In this document: positions 1 through 9,147 of the stretch, one piece after another
Layout of the letters: each line of letters begins with the position of its first letter
Position numbering within the stretch: position 1 is the stretch's first letter
Source of the DNA: an uncultured Peptoniphilus sp.
GTDB lineage: Bacteria; Bacillota; Clostridia; Tissierellales; Peptoniphilaceae
Length of the DNA: 56,689 nucleotides
Reading direction: 5' to 3'
NCBI RefSeq assembly: GCF_946222045.1
Contig: NZ_CAMILN010000005.1
Coordinates: 1-56,689, forward strand
Position numbers and translations under genes: made by a program
Notes under the pieces: generated by a model
Told to the model about the DNA's origin: nothing
Databases searched by the model: none
What the model saw: only the letters and a program-made list of their open reading frames with translations

Positions 1-72
1 AAACATTACTTTAATTATTTTATTAAAAAATTAAGGAATTGATTCATATAAATAATAAATTTTTTTCAAATG

Positions 73-111
73 AAAATATCTGTTGGGATTTAACTCACCA
101 ACAGATATTTT
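73..111 (-). terminator. Long inverted repeat, probable terminator
   Basis: The arms AAAATATCTGTTGG and CCAACAGATATTTT pair over 14 bases with an 11-base loop, just past the stop codon of the leftmost minus-strand gene. The U tract is interrupted, so termination is likely but not certain. Confidence 0.6.
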
Positions 112-132
112 AGAGATATTTAATTCTTTTTT

Positions 133-615
133 TTAGTTATTTATGACTTTTTCTCGTTCTAGTTCTAAAATAGCAAATGTTCCTTTTGGAATACCACTTT
201 CAGAAGAGAAATCTAAATCTTTTTTTGAATTTTTTGTATCAGTAATAAGTATATAACTACTATGTTTTTTAGAAGTAGAAATTCTCAAACTCACATCAGA
301 AACTCTTACTGCTATACGTGCATCCTCATTATCTTCATTAGAAAATATTAATAAATAATCCGCATCTTTATTTGTTGTAAATTTAAAACCCTGTTCTTCC
401 ATAATCTTATTTCTTACTATAACATCTTTTAACTTATATTTGTACAAACTATCATAACTTAAATTATTAATAATTTTTTCATAGTTTGGTTTTTCATCAC
501 AAACATCAATATGAAAATCATAGTTTTCTTTTTTTGAATTTAAAAAGGAAAATCCACACATAATTGACACAAGAGCCAAAGATATCAAAATTAATACAAT
601 TTTTTTAGTTTTCAT
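133..615 (-). CDS. Hypothetical membrane-anchored or secreted protein
   Basis: I do not recognise the family of this 160-residue protein. Residues 1-26 form a positively charged start (MKTKK) followed by a hydrophobic stretch, so it is a signal anchor or signal peptide. A Cys at about residue 20 sits in SIMC, which is a poor lipobox. The rest is a hydrophilic, probably extracytoplasmic domain with many Lys, Asp and Ser residues. It stands alone, with an inverted repeat after the stop and the terminator of the next gene upstream. The ATG follows an AAAGGGGATAAAA ribosome site. It could be a small sensory or surface protein; nothing in the sequence shows a reaction. Confidence 0.6.
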   Translation of the reverse strand: MKTKKIVLILISLALVSIMCGFSFLNSKKENYDFHIDVCDEKPNYEKIINNLSYDSLYKYKLKDVIVRNKIMEEQGFKFTTNKDADYLLIFSNEDNEDARIAVRVSDVSLRISTSKKHSSYILITDTKNSKKDLDFSSESGIPKGTFAILELEREKVINN

Positions 616-704
616 TTTTATCCCCTTTCTATAAGATATAATGTTACCTAACTAAATTATAAAACTATCAATGTTGCTTTTCAATATCTTTAATTGTTTT
701 ATAA

Positions 705-735
705 TAAAAAAAGTTGAGCACTTAAGCCCAACCTT
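705..735 (-). terminator. Rho-independent terminator after EF-G-like gene
   Basis: On the minus strand AAGGTTGGGC, a short loop and GCTCAACTT form a hairpin with one mismatch, followed by a run of seven T. It lies 13 bases past the stop of the EF-G-like gene. Confidence 0.75.
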
Positions 736-747
736 TAAAAATTTATA

Positions 748-2808
748 TTATTTGTCCGTTTTTCTTTCCTCGATAATTTTTTCTGCAATATTTTGTGGAA
801 CTTCTTCGTATCTTACAAATTCCATGTTGAAAGTTCCCCTACCTTGAGTAAGTGATCTAAGATCAATTAGGTAAGTGAAAAGTTCAGCTTGAGGAGCTTC
901 AGCAATAAGAACTTGAGTGCCGTCATTTTGTTGGTCCATACCAAGAATTCTTCCACGTCTCTTGTTCATATCTCCCATTACATCCCCAAGATAAGATTCT
1001 GGAATTGTAACTTCAACCTTCATAATTGGTTCAAGGAGAACTGGGCTTGCTTCTTGCATACCCTTCTTGAAGGCAAGATTTGCAGCAAGTTTGAAAGACA
1101 TTTCGTTAGAGTCAACGTCGTGGTAGGATCCATCATATAGGACAGCCTTGAAGTTTGTAACAGGATACCCTGCAAGAACTCCCTTTTCCTTAGATTCAAT
1201 AATTCCCTTTTCAACTGCTGGGAAGTAGTTTTTAGGAACTGCACCACCAAATACCTCTTCATCAAATTCAAATTCAGCCTCAGATGGTTCAAACCTAATC
1301 CAAACATCACCATATTGGCCTGCTCCACCAGATTGTTTCTTGTGTTTACCTTGTACACTTGCAGTCTGTCTAATTGTTTCTCTATAAGGAATTATAAATG
1401 GAACAATTTCAACTTCGACACCATAAGTGTTCTTTAATTTTTCAAGTATAACGTCAAGTTGAACCTTACCTTGACCACCAATAGTCATTTGTTTAGTTTC
1501 TGTATTTCTTTCAATTGTAAATGTTGGGTCTTCGTCCCTAATCTTCTTAAGAGATTGAGTAAGTTTTTCTTCGTCTCCCTTAGTCTTAGGTTCTATTGCA
1601 TAATATAAAACTGGAGTTGGGTGTTTTAACTTCTTGTACTTAACCATGTGGTCCTTATCACAAAGTGTATCACCAGTTAAAGTACCTGAAAGTTTTGTAG
1701 TTGCACCAATATCTCCTGCATATATTTCATCGACTTCTATTTGTTCCTTACCTCTCATTACAAAAAGGCCACCAAGTTTTTCTGTTTCTTCACTAGTTAC
1801 ATTATATAAAGGAGTGTTTTTAGTTAAAATACCAGAAATTACCTTAAAGATAGAAATCTTTCCTAAGAATGGGTCTGAAACAGTTTTAAATACAACTGCT
1901 GCAAAAGGATCTTCTGCTGAAACCTTTCTTTCTTCCCCTTCTTTAAATCTAAATCCAAGATGGGCACGGTCATCGTCTGGTGCTGGCATGTAGTTAACAA
2001 TTGTGTTAAGTAAAATATCTATACCTATTCCCTTTTCACCAGATCCAACAAGTAGTGGAACTGCGTCACCTTCAAGTAGGGCTGTTGTAACTCCTCTTAG
2101 AAGGTCTTCTCTTGTGAATTTTTCTCCAGAGAAGTATTTTTCCATAAGTACTTCGTCAGAACCTGCAACAACTTCTGCAATTTCTTCATACATTCTTTCA
2201 GTCGCCTTAACTTGGTCGTGGTTAAGTTCAGTTTCTTCTGGTGCAGAGTTTACATACTTGTATCCCTTTTGGAAGATTACATCAGTTACACCAATAAAAT
2301 CTTCACCTTCGCCAATAGGTACAGAGAATGGAATAACTTTTTTACCAAAGGCAGCTTCAAGCTCATCCATTAGTTTTCTAAAGTTTACATTTTCTCCGTC
2401 AATTTTATTTATAAAAATAATTCTTGGAAGACCAATATTTTCTGTGTATTTCCAAGTTCTTTCTGTTCCAACTTCGATACCCTTAGTTGCATCTATAACC
2501 ATAATTGCTGCTTCACTGGCTCTTAGAGCACTGTGAGCTTCGCCAACAAAATCAAGAAATCCAGGAGTATCTATTATGTTTACTTTATAATTTCTCCATT
2601 CAACAGGAATAATTGATGTTGCAATTGATGTTCCTCTTTCTCTTTCTTCTTTTGAGAAGTCGGATACTGTGTTCTTGCTAGAAACATTTCCAAGTTTTTT
2701 TGTAGCTCCACTTTGGAATAACATAGCCTCTGTTAGGTTAGTCTTTCCGGAGCCAGAATGTCCCACGAGAGCAAGATTTCTTACCTTATCTGTTGTATAA
2801 ACTTTCAT
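748..2808 (-). CDS. Elongation factor G-like translational GTPase
   Basis: This is a 686-residue translational GTPase of the EF-G family, probably the EF-G-like second paralogue. The G domain has all its motifs: GHSGSGKT at residues 16-23, the RGTSI switch I at 58-62, DTPGF at 80-84 and NKID at 134-137. Domains II to V follow to the C-terminus, at normal family length. Canonical fusA usually sits with rpsL, rpsG and tuf. This gene is alone between terminators, and its P-loop reads GHSGSGKT rather than the AHIDAGKT of canonical EF-G, which argues for the paralogue. That paralogue is poorly characterised; a role in translocation or ribosome recycling is inferred. The ATG at 2808 follows an AGGAGG site. 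Confidence 0.9.
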   Translation of the reverse strand: MKVYTTDKVRNLALVGHSGSGKTNLTEAMLFQSGATKKLGNVSSKNTVSDFSKEERERGTSIATSIIPVEWRNYKVNIIDTPGFLDFVGEAHSALRASEAAIMVIDATKGIEVGTERTWKYTENIGLPRIIFINKIDGENVNFRKLMDELEAAFGKKVIPFSVPIGEGEDFIGVTDVIFQKGYKYVNSAPEETELNHDQVKATERMYEEIAEVVAGSDEVLMEKYFSGEKFTREDLLRGVTTALLEGDAVPLLVGSGEKGIGIDILLNTIVNYMPAPDDDRAHLGFRFKEGEERKVSAEDPFAAVVFKTVSDPFLGKISIFKVISGILTKNTPLYNVTSEETEKLGGLFVMRGKEQIEVDEIYAGDIGATTKLSGTLTGDTLCDKDHMVKYKKLKHPTPVLYYAIEPKTKGDEEKLTQSLKKIRDEDPTFTIERNTETKQMTIGGQGKVQLDVILEKLKNTYGVEVEIVPFIIPYRETIRQTASVQGKHKKQSGGAGQYGDVWIRFEPSEAEFEFDEEVFGGAVPKNYFPAVEKGIIESKEKGVLAGYPVTNFKAVLYDGSYHDVDSNEMSFKLAANLAFKKGMQEASPVLLEPIMKVEVTIPESYLGDVMGDMNKRRGRILGMDQQNDGTQVLIAEAPQAELFTYLIDLRSLTQGRGTFNMEFVRYEEVPQNIAEKIIEERKTDK

Positions 2809-2958
2809 TGTTTTCCTCCTATATGTATTATTTTTTTTGAAATCGTTTCGATGGATAAATTATAACATAATTTTTACCATTTGAAAACTGTGTAAAATTA
2901 TCTATTTAGGGTATTACATTGTTATAAATATAAATTTACTAATAAGTGAGTGGTGTAA

Positions 2959-3606
2959 ATGGATTTTAAATTTTTAAATAAAGACAAACTCCCCTACATT
3001 ATTATTATCCTTTTGCTTTTAATAATTGGATACCAATACTATGATCACGAGAATAATGACGAAGCTAAAGAATTTTTAAAAATTAATACTGCTGGCATAA
3101 TTGATGATAATGAAAAATCTCTTGATGAAAATACAAAATACCATGAGATTGAAAAAGCTCCTGAAGAAAGTGAAGAGATAATGGTACACATATCTGGAGC
3201 GGTAAATAGCCCTGGCATCCTTAGACTCGACTCAAGTAAACGTGTGGTTGACGCTCTTAATTTGGCTGGTGGAGCAAGAGATGATGCGGACCTTGATAGG
3301 GTTAATCTGGCAGCAAGGCTTCACGACGAAGAAAAAATTTATATTCCAAAAGTTGGCGAAGTACAAGAAAATATGACCACACTTGTATCTAGTCCATCAT
3401 CAAGTGGGTCTTCATCAAAAATAAATATTAACTCAGCAGACCTAAATGAACTGACAAAAATTCCTGGAGTTGGAGAAAAAACTGCACAAAAGATTTTAGA
3501 CTACAGGGCCAATAATTCCTTTTCTTCCATTGAGGACATAAAAAATGTCCCTGGCATTGGGGACAAAAAATTTGAGTCAATGAAAGACTATATATCTACT
3601 TATTAA
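2959..3606 (+). CDS. comEA: ComEA-like protein with SLBB and helix-hairpin-helix domains
   Basis: The protein has 215 residues. It has one N-terminal membrane segment (about residues 11-27), a charged linker, an SLBB-type domain (about 70-120, containing VHISGAV) and a C-terminal pair of helix-hairpin-helix motifs (about 150-215, with IPGVGEKTAQKIL and VPGIGDKKF). This is the architecture of ComEA, the membrane-anchored double-stranded DNA receptor for natural transformation; comEC is not in the window. A weak GTG-rich site precedes the ATG at 2959. The gene runs opposite to both neighbours and has its own promoter region. Some proteins with this layout are annotated only as helix-hairpin-helix proteins, so the competence role is inferred from the family. 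Confidence 0.85.
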   Translation: MDFKFLNKDKLPYIIIILLLLIIGYQYYDHENNDEAKEFLKINTAGIIDDNEKSLDENTKYHEIEKAPEESEEIMVHISGAVNSPGILRLDSSKRVVDALNLAGGARDDADLDRVNLAARLHDEEKIYIPKVGEVQENMTTLVSSPSSSGSSSKININSADLNELTKIPGVGEKTAQKILDYRANNSFSSIEDIKNVPGIGDKKFESMKDYISTY

Positions 3607-3660
3607 ATTTAAAAACTACAAACAAAAACTTATTTAAGATATATTTTTCATATTCTTCCT

Positions 3661-3717
3661 AAAAAAGCTCAAGAAAAAAAGAAGCACCTGAGTGCCTCTT
3701 ATCTTGAGCTTAATTTT
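3661..3717. terminator. Bidirectional terminator, nested hairpin
   Basis: AAGCTCAAG (3665-3673) pairs with CTTGAGCTT (3703-3711) and encloses a second stem, GCAC with GTGC. A-runs on one side and T-runs on the other serve converging transcripts from comEA (+) and the small membrane protein gene (-). Confidence 0.85.
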
Positions 3718-4053
3718 TTATCTATTCCTAGTGTTTTTCCTGTAGCGATTTTTATCTGAAGAGGCAATGCCTATTATTAGTGCAAATATAAGTGACACTA
3801 ATCCAGATGAAACTCCCACTACAAAAATAATTAAATTGTCTAAGCTTGTTGGATCAAAAAGTTTATTGATAACCATAAAAAGAGAAATTATTCCAACAAA
3901 TACCAAGGCAAGTCCTGGTAAATATTTTATAAATTTTAAATCCCTTGCAGCAAAGTTTACTATAAAGGTAATGACAATTCCAATTAATATTGCACCTAGG
4001 GTTAGGAGCATATAAGTGGAATTTTCTCCAATCAATTCTATAATCTTATTCAT
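3718..4053 (-). CDS. Small membrane protein of the two-component operon
   Basis: This protein of 111 residues is hydrophobic, with about three predicted membrane segments (roughly residues 8-30, 40-62 and 70-97) and a basic, Arg/Lys/Asn-rich tail of about 12 residues. I chose the ATG at 4053, in MNKIIEL, because GAGGTG lies at the right distance before it. An in-frame ATG at 4065 overlaps the stop of the preceding lipoprotein gene and has no site of its own. It is the last gene of the regulator-kinase-lipoprotein operon and ends at a strong shared terminator. The family is not recognised. A role in envelope sensing or stabilising the kinase or lipoprotein is only an inference from position. 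Confidence 0.7.
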   Translation of the reverse strand: MNKIIELIGENSTYMLLTLGAILIGIVITFIVNFAARDLKFIKYLPGLALVFVGIISLFMVINKLFDPTSLDNLIIFVVGVSSGLVSLIFALIIGIASSDKNRYRKNTRNR

Positions 4054-4061
4054 TTCACACC

Positions 4062-5507
4062 TCATTTATTTGATGAAAGTTCATCCTGCCAAATATTTGC
4101 ATAGCGGCCTGTTGCCCACTCTGTCATAATTGTGGAAGCCTCATCTCCTATTTCCCTTTCAAAAATAGGACTGGAGATAATTTTTCCTTCACTTATATTA
4201 TATATTCTCAGGTAATTATTTTCCAATGTTATTAAGAAATTGTTATCTGGAGAAACAAATCCGTCTTTTATTCCTGACTTAAAATTTTTTATCTGAGTCA
4301 TCGGAATATTTATTTTGTTATATTTGTTGACTTCATAAGGAAGGACTAGGTTTAAATCAAAATCAGAATACTTTCCATCTTCTGTATTAAGTCTACCCTT
4401 GAGTTTCCAAAATCCATTGTCCCTATAGATTCCAATATTGTAAGGGTCTTCTTTTAGGGCCTGGATATTTTTCCCTTCAGCTTTTAATTCTTCTTCAGAT
4501 ATAAAATCTTTAAAACTAAGGGCTTTTTTATCTTCCAACTTATCTAAATTATAAATCCTAAGAGTCCTTTCGCCTGTATTCCTATCTAGACTCTCTACAT
4601 TTATATAATTATTTGTAATAAAGTTAATGGTCTTAAGGGAGTTGTCTTCTCTTAACTCTTCAGCTTCATTTTTTGGGATTTCTGAATCTCTTTTAAGAAG
4701 ATTTGGAGTTTTATAGTCTCTCGCTATTAACCTATCTGTTACCTCTTCAGCCTTTGATTCTCTTTGGACACTGACTTCAAAGAACCTATCATCTCTTGGG
4801 AGGATAATATTGTTCATCTCGTATACATTTTCCAATTTCAAATCAGAGAATTTTAGGTAAAGGGTTTTATAGTTCCATGAAGGAATGTCAGAGTCAAGCT
4901 TAGTTTTAAAGCCAATTAAAAATCCCTTATCTCCTGTCAAGTCAAACAAGTTGCCCTTGCTTAGGACCTCATCCTTTCTTTCTGAGATATAAGAATTTAA
5001 GTCTTCATTTTTTATCTTGTCATCCACAAGTTTTATTTCAAGGGTAATTCCATTGTCGAACAAGAGGGCTGTGTTCTCACTTGTCTTTATAACTTCATAA
5101 TATAAGGAAGAGTTGGAATTTGAATCGAATACATAAGTTGTATAGACTTCAGAATCTTCAAGTCCCAAATTCTTGTAGTCAAGATTAAACTTTTGATACA
5201 AATAATTAGAGAGTTTTACATATTTAGTCTTATATGATGCTTCCTTGATATAATCATTGGCAAGAAGGACTGAGTCATTACTAAAGTATAGGTCTTCTCC
5301 AATTAATTCCTTAAATTTAAAATTGTCCTGGTTTGATTTTTTATTAGAAATAAACTTCGTTATTGTCCACTTACCGTAAAGTGGTGACTGACCCATATCT
5401 GGCCTTTCAACATCTGTCCCCTGGCTTGTAAAAAAGGAGCAGCCTGTTAATAAAACTAGGGAAATTAATGAGAGGTAAAAAATTATTTTTTTAATCACTT
5501 TTTTCAC
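4062..5507 (-). CDS. Large lipoprotein encoded with a two-component system
   Basis: The 481-residue protein begins with a lysine-rich start, a hydrophobic core and the lipobox LTGC at about residues 20-23, so it is exported and lipid-anchored. The mature part is hydrophilic and acidic/basic mixed, with a repeated beta-rich look (for example NYLRIYNISEGKIISS near the C-terminus) and a segment reading SPLYGKWTITKF near the start. I know no named family for it. Its start overlaps the end of the kinase gene by 17 bases and its stop overlaps the next possible start by ATGA, so the four genes are surely one operon. An extracytoplasmic accessory or sensor role for the neighbouring kinase is inferred, as with other lipoproteins encoded beside kinases. 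Confidence 0.75.
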   Translation of the reverse strand: MKKVIKKIIFYLSLISLVLLTGCSFFTSQGTDVERPDMGQSPLYGKWTITKFISNKKSNQDNFKFKELIGEDLYFSNDSVLLANDYIKEASYKTKYVKLSNYLYQKFNLDYKNLGLEDSEVYTTYVFDSNSNSSLYYEVIKTSENTALLFDNGITLEIKLVDDKIKNEDLNSYISERKDEVLSKGNLFDLTGDKGFLIGFKTKLDSDIPSWNYKTLYLKFSDLKLENVYEMNNIILPRDDRFFEVSVQRESKAEEVTDRLIARDYKTPNLLKRDSEIPKNEAEELREDNSLKTINFITNNYINVESLDRNTGERTLRIYNLDKLEDKKALSFKDFISEEELKAEGKNIQALKEDPYNIGIYRDNGFWKLKGRLNTEDGKYSDFDLNLVLPYEVNKYNKINIPMTQIKNFKSGIKDGFVSPDNNFLITLENNYLRIYNISEGKIISSPIFEREIGDEASTIMTEWATGRYANIWQDELSSNK

Positions 5508-6912
5508 CTACTTCTTTTTCTATTTCTAGGGGCAAGCTAACCTTGACTGTTGTTCCAATATTTTCTTCGGAGAAAATTTCTAGTTTACCTTGGTGGAGTT
5601 TTGTTATCTCATCACTAATGGATAAACCAATTCCACTGTGGCTCTTGGAGTGTTTGCCCTTGTAGAATTTTTCTTTTACGTGAGCAAGTTCTTCCTTAGT
5701 CATTCCCATTCCATTATCAGAAACCATAATTTGAACAAGATTGGCTTCTCTTATCATTTGGAACTTAACCCATCCCTTGTCTGATGTAAATTTAATGGCA
5801 TTGTCCAAGAGATTAATAAGCAGCTGTTTGATCCTATTTTCATCAGCATTAATAAGTATTGACTCTTCTGGGAGCTCTGTAATAAGTTCAATATTGTTAG
5901 ACTTGGCACGAGGTCTCATCTGCTTTGATATATCCAGGCAAGTTTGTGTTATGTCAAAAACATCTTTATCAAGGGTGATCCTTCCTGATATATATCTTGA
6001 AAAGTCCAAGAGTTCTTCAACCATTTTGGCAAGCCTATCTGCTTCATTCTCTATTATATTTAAGCCATCTTCCATTAGTTCTTTTTCATCTTCTTTAGCA
6101 TCCTTTAGGACTACTGCCCAACCCTTTATTGATGTAAGAGGAGTCCTAAGTTCGTGAGAAATTGAAGATATAAAATCATTTTTTATCCTATCTTTGTTTA
6201 TAATTTCATCACTCATGGCATTGAGAGTCTTGGCAAGCTCTCCTATCTCGTCATCTTCAAAAATCTTGGCCTTCTCCTCGTAATTTCCCTTTAGCATAGT
6301 CTTGGCAACTTCTGTAAGTTCTAAAATTGGTTTTACAATGGACTTTGAGATAAGAAGTGAAACCATAGTTGTAACTAGGGCTACAAAAAGAGTGAATATA
6401 AATAGACTTATAATAGTTTTCAAAATTGCAGTCTTTACTCCCTCAATGGAAGAAATAAATCTAAGGTATCCAATTGTCTTGCCTTCATTATTTTTTATAG
6501 GACCTGCAACGGACATTATGGCTTCACCTGTTTGTGAATCTTCTCCCTTCCAAGTCTTTATTTCACCCTTCTCAGCGGCCATTACATCTATAGTTTCTAT
6601 TGGGTTTGAAGCCAACCTTCCAATGGAATCTGACAAGAGGTTTTTGTCCTTATCAAGGATTTGGACTTCTGCATTGGTGTTAGACAAGAAGATGTCACTG
6701 TCCTCATAGATCAAATCTTCAATGGACTTGTCGGAATAGTCTCTTCTGTAAATTTCTAAAGAGACCTCCATCCTCTGGATTAATTCCTTGGATATGTTGT
6801 TGTAATAGTAGGAGCTAAAGGCAAAAAGCAAGAATATATCTATAATTGAAATTGTAATTAAAATTATTATTAAAAAACTTCTGACAAGTCTTTTTCCAAT
6901 TTTATTTTTCAA
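5491..6912 (-). CDS. Sensor histidine kinase (HAMP, HisKA, HATPase)
   Basis: The kinase has 473 residues. A first membrane helix (about 8-35), an extracytoplasmic sensor of about 130 residues, a second helix (about 166-190), a HAMP domain (to about 240), the H-box SHELRTPLTS near residue 250 and an HATPase domain with N, G1 (DNGMGM) and G2 (HSGIGLSI) boxes are visible. It autophosphorylates on the H-box His and passes phosphate to the regulator encoded 10 bases upstream. The domain order resembles WalK/PhoR-like kinases but lacks a clear PAS domain after HAMP. The signal is unknown. The downstream lipoprotein and small membrane protein share the operon and may be part of the sensing unit. Confidence 0.92.
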   Translation of the reverse strand: MKNKIGKRLVRSFLIIILITISIIDIFLLFAFSSYYYNNISKELIQRMEVSLEIYRRDYSDKSIEDLIYEDSDIFLSNTNAEVQILDKDKNLLSDSIGRLASNPIETIDVMAAEKGEIKTWKGEDSQTGEAIMSVAGPIKNNEGKTIGYLRFISSIEGVKTAILKTIISLFIFTLFVALVTTMVSLLISKSIVKPILELTEVAKTMLKGNYEEKAKIFEDDEIGELAKTLNAMSDEIINKDRIKNDFISSISHELRTPLTSIKGWAVVLKDAKEDEKELMEDGLNIIENEADRLAKMVEELLDFSRYISGRITLDKDVFDITQTCLDISKQMRPRAKSNNIELITELPEESILINADENRIKQLLINLLDNAIKFTSDKGWVKFQMIREANLVQIMVSDNGMGMTKEELAHVKEKFYKGKHSKSHSGIGLSISDEITKLHQGKLEIFSEENIGTTVKVSLPLEIEKEVGEKSD

Positions 6913-6921
6913 TTATAAACC

Positions 6922-7605
6922 CTACTTCCATCTGTAACCAGTTCCCCAAACAGTTTCAATGAAGTCTGGCTTTGCTGGGTTTGTTTCGATTTTTGACCTA
7001 AGTCTTCTTATATTTACGTCAACAATTTTTGAGTCGCCTAAGAAGTCATCTCCCCAAACTAATTTTAAAATTTCATTTCTTGTCATGGCCTTGCCAGGAT
7101 TTGTCATAAATATTTTAATAATTTGATATTCTGTAGGAGTGAGTTCTAATTCCACATCATCCTTATAAAACTTTCTCGAGTAGGAATCTATTTTAAAAGG
7201 TGGGTCTGAGATTAAGTTGCTTTCATTTTCTTCTCCAATTTCAAGCCTTCTCTCAATGGATTTTATCCTAAGAGTTAACTCAGTTGGGTTAAAGGGTTTA
7301 GTCAAATAATCATCTGTTCCATATTGAAGGCCCATAATCTTATCATAGTCTTCTGCCTTTGCAGTTAGCATAATGATACCAAGGCTCGGGAACTCTCCCC
7401 TCAAGGTCTTGCAGACTTCAAAACCGTCTATGCCAGGTAGCATAATATCAAGGACTACAATATCTGGAAGCTCGCGTCTTGCAATTTCAATTCCATCTTC
7501 TCCGCTGCCAGCTTCAAAAATTGTGTAGCCTTCTCTTTCAAGATTTATCTTAACAAATTTTCTTATTGATTCTTCGTCTTCAACGAGCAAGACTTTTGTT
7601 TTCAA
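6922..7605 (-). CDS. OmpR-family response regulator
   Basis: The 227-residue protein has a receiver domain with acidic pocket E9-D10, phospho-acceptor D53 in LDIMLPG, the conserved Thr in MLTAKAED and Lys in YLTKPFNP. A winged-helix DNA-binding domain follows (about 130-227), with the typical ending ETVWGTGYRWK. It is the first gene of a four-gene operon with the kinase, lipoprotein and small membrane protein, and it is separated from guaB upstream by a terminator. It probably controls envelope genes and perhaps its own operon; no target can be named from the sequence. Confidence 0.93.
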   Translation of the reverse strand: MKTKVLLVEDEESIRKFVKINLEREGYTIFEAGSGEDGIEIARRELPDIVVLDIMLPGIDGFEVCKTLRGEFPSLGIIMLTAKAEDYDKIMGLQYGTDDYLTKPFNPTELTLRIKSIERRLEIGEENESNLISDPPFKIDSYSRKFYKDDVELELTPTEYQIIKIFMTNPGKAMTRNEILKLVWGDDFLGDSKIVDVNIRRLRSKIETNPAKPDFIETVWGTGYRWK

Positions 7606-7633
7606 AATATCACCTCTTTATTGTAATTATAAA

Positions 7634-7668
7634 GAAAATCCACTCCAGGTTCAATTGAGGTGGATTTA
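7634..7668 (-). terminator. Hairpin between guaB and the response-regulator gene
   Basis: AAATCCAC (7636-7643) pairs with GTGGATTT (7660-7667). On the minus strand the hairpin follows the guaB stop closely, and T-rich sequence follows the second arm. It separates the guaB and two-component transcripts. Confidence 0.65.
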
Positions 7669-7676
7669 TTAATGTC

Positions 7677-9122
7677 TTAATAATAGTTAGGAGCTTCTCT
7701 TGTGATTGTAATGTTGTGAGGGTGAGATTCTGTAAGTGAAGCTTGTGTGATTTTAACATACTTAGCAGTCGCCCTAAGAGTTTCAAGGTCCTTTGCACCC
7801 ATATAACCCATGGCAGACTTAACTCCACCAACAAGTTGGAATACAATGTCTCCTACTAGTCCCTTATAAGGAACCCTACCTTCAACTCCTTCAGGAACAT
7901 ACTTAGTTGTGCCTGTTTGGAAGTATCTATCAGAAGAACCCGCACTCATGGCACCAAGAGAACCCATACCCCTATAGGCCTTAAATCTTCTACCTTCAAC
8001 AAAGATTTCTTCTCCTGGAGATTCGTCAGTACCTGCGAAAAGTGAACCCATCATAACAACATTACCACCAGCTGCAAGAGCCTTGGCAACATCACCAGAG
8101 AATTTAATACCACCATCGGCAATTATTGGAACTCCGTATTTTTTGGCAGCTCTGTAGGCTTCCATGATAGCAGTAATTTGTGGAACGCCAATACCTGTTA
8201 CAACTCTTGTTGTACAAATAGATCCAGGTCCAATACCAATCTTAACACAGTCAGCACCAGCCTTAATTAAATCTTCTGTTCCTTCATAAGTTGCAACATT
8301 ACCTGCTATAAGTTGTAGATCTGGGAAGGCATCCTTAATATTTTTTATAGTCTTTAATACGTTCTTAGATTGTCCGTGAGCAGTATCAATAACAACAACG
8401 TCAGCCTTTGCCTCAACAAGAGCTTCGATTCTATCCATAACATCATTAGTTGCACCAACTGCAGCACCAGCAAGTAGTCTTCCTGATTTATCTCTTGCAG
8501 AGTTTGGATATTGTTCGTGTTTTTCAATATCCTTAATTGTAATAAGACCCTTTAGGATATTGTCTTTATCAACAAGAGGAAGCTTTTCAATTTTATATTT
8601 CTTTAAAATATTTAGAGCTTGGTCTAAATTAATATCAGGATCTCCTGTTATTAGTTTTTCTGAAGTCATTACATCGCTAATTCTTTTAGAAAGATCAGTT
8701 TCAAATCTTATGTCCCTATTTGTAATAATTCCTTCTAAGACACCCTTTTCTGTAACAACTGGAACACCAGAAATCCTATATCTTTCCATTAGTTCAGAAG
8801 CATCTCCAATAGAGTGATCCTTAGTTAATGAAAATGGATCAGTTATAACTCCGTGTTCAGATCTCTTAACTTTGTCAACTTCTAGGGCCTGTTCTTCAAT
8901 TGACATATTCTTGTGGATAATACCAATACCACCTTCTCTTGCCATGGCAATAGACATCCTGTGTTCTGTTACAGTATCCATACCTGCTGACATAAGAGGA
9001 ATGTTTAATTTAATCTTTTCCGTTAGGTTTGTAGATAAATCAACTTCGTTAGGCAAAATTTCTGATTTTGCTGGTACAAGTAAAATATCGTCAAATGTTA
9101 GTCCTTCTCCAAAAAATTCCAT
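7677..9122 (-). CDS. guaB: Inosine-5'-monophosphate dehydrogenase
   Basis: This enzyme oxidises IMP to XMP with NAD+, the first committed step to guanine nucleotides, in the cytoplasm. The 481 residues are the usual bacterial length. The barrel begins with TFDDILLVPA, two CBS domains are inserted at about 93-205, the catalytic loop GPGSICTTR carries the active-site Cys near residue 302, and the flap region carries YRGMGSLGAM. The ATG at 9122 follows AGGAGG. The gene starts only 25 bases after the end of cdaR, so it is probably cotranscribed with cdaA and cdaR, which is not the usual partner for those genes. Confidence 0.97.
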   Translation of the reverse strand: MEFFGEGLTFDDILLVPAKSEILPNEVDLSTNLTEKIKLNIPLMSAGMDTVTEHRMSIAMAREGGIGIIHKNMSIEEQALEVDKVKRSEHGVITDPFSLTKDHSIGDASELMERYRISGVPVVTEKGVLEGIITNRDIRFETDLSKRISDVMTSEKLITGDPDINLDQALNILKKYKIEKLPLVDKDNILKGLITIKDIEKHEQYPNSARDKSGRLLAGAAVGATNDVMDRIEALVEAKADVVVIDTAHGQSKNVLKTIKNIKDAFPDLQLIAGNVATYEGTEDLIKAGADCVKIGIGPGSICTTRVVTGIGVPQITAIMEAYRAAKKYGVPIIADGGIKFSGDVAKALAAGGNVVMMGSLFAGTDESPGEEIFVEGRRFKAYRGMGSLGAMSAGSSDRYFQTGTTKYVPEGVEGRVPYKGLVGDIVFQLVGGVKSAMGYMGAKDLETLRATAKYVKITQASLTESHPHNITITREAPNYY

Positions 9123-9147
9123 ATTCCCTCCTGATTATTAATACATC

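Noticed and set aside
1020..2536. Long opposite-strand and shifted open frames inside the EF-G-like gene
   Set aside because: They lie wholly within a well-supported gene, lack ribosome sites and have unnatural Ser/Ile-rich composition. The same applies to similar frames inside guaB, the kinase, mgtE and the ABC genes.
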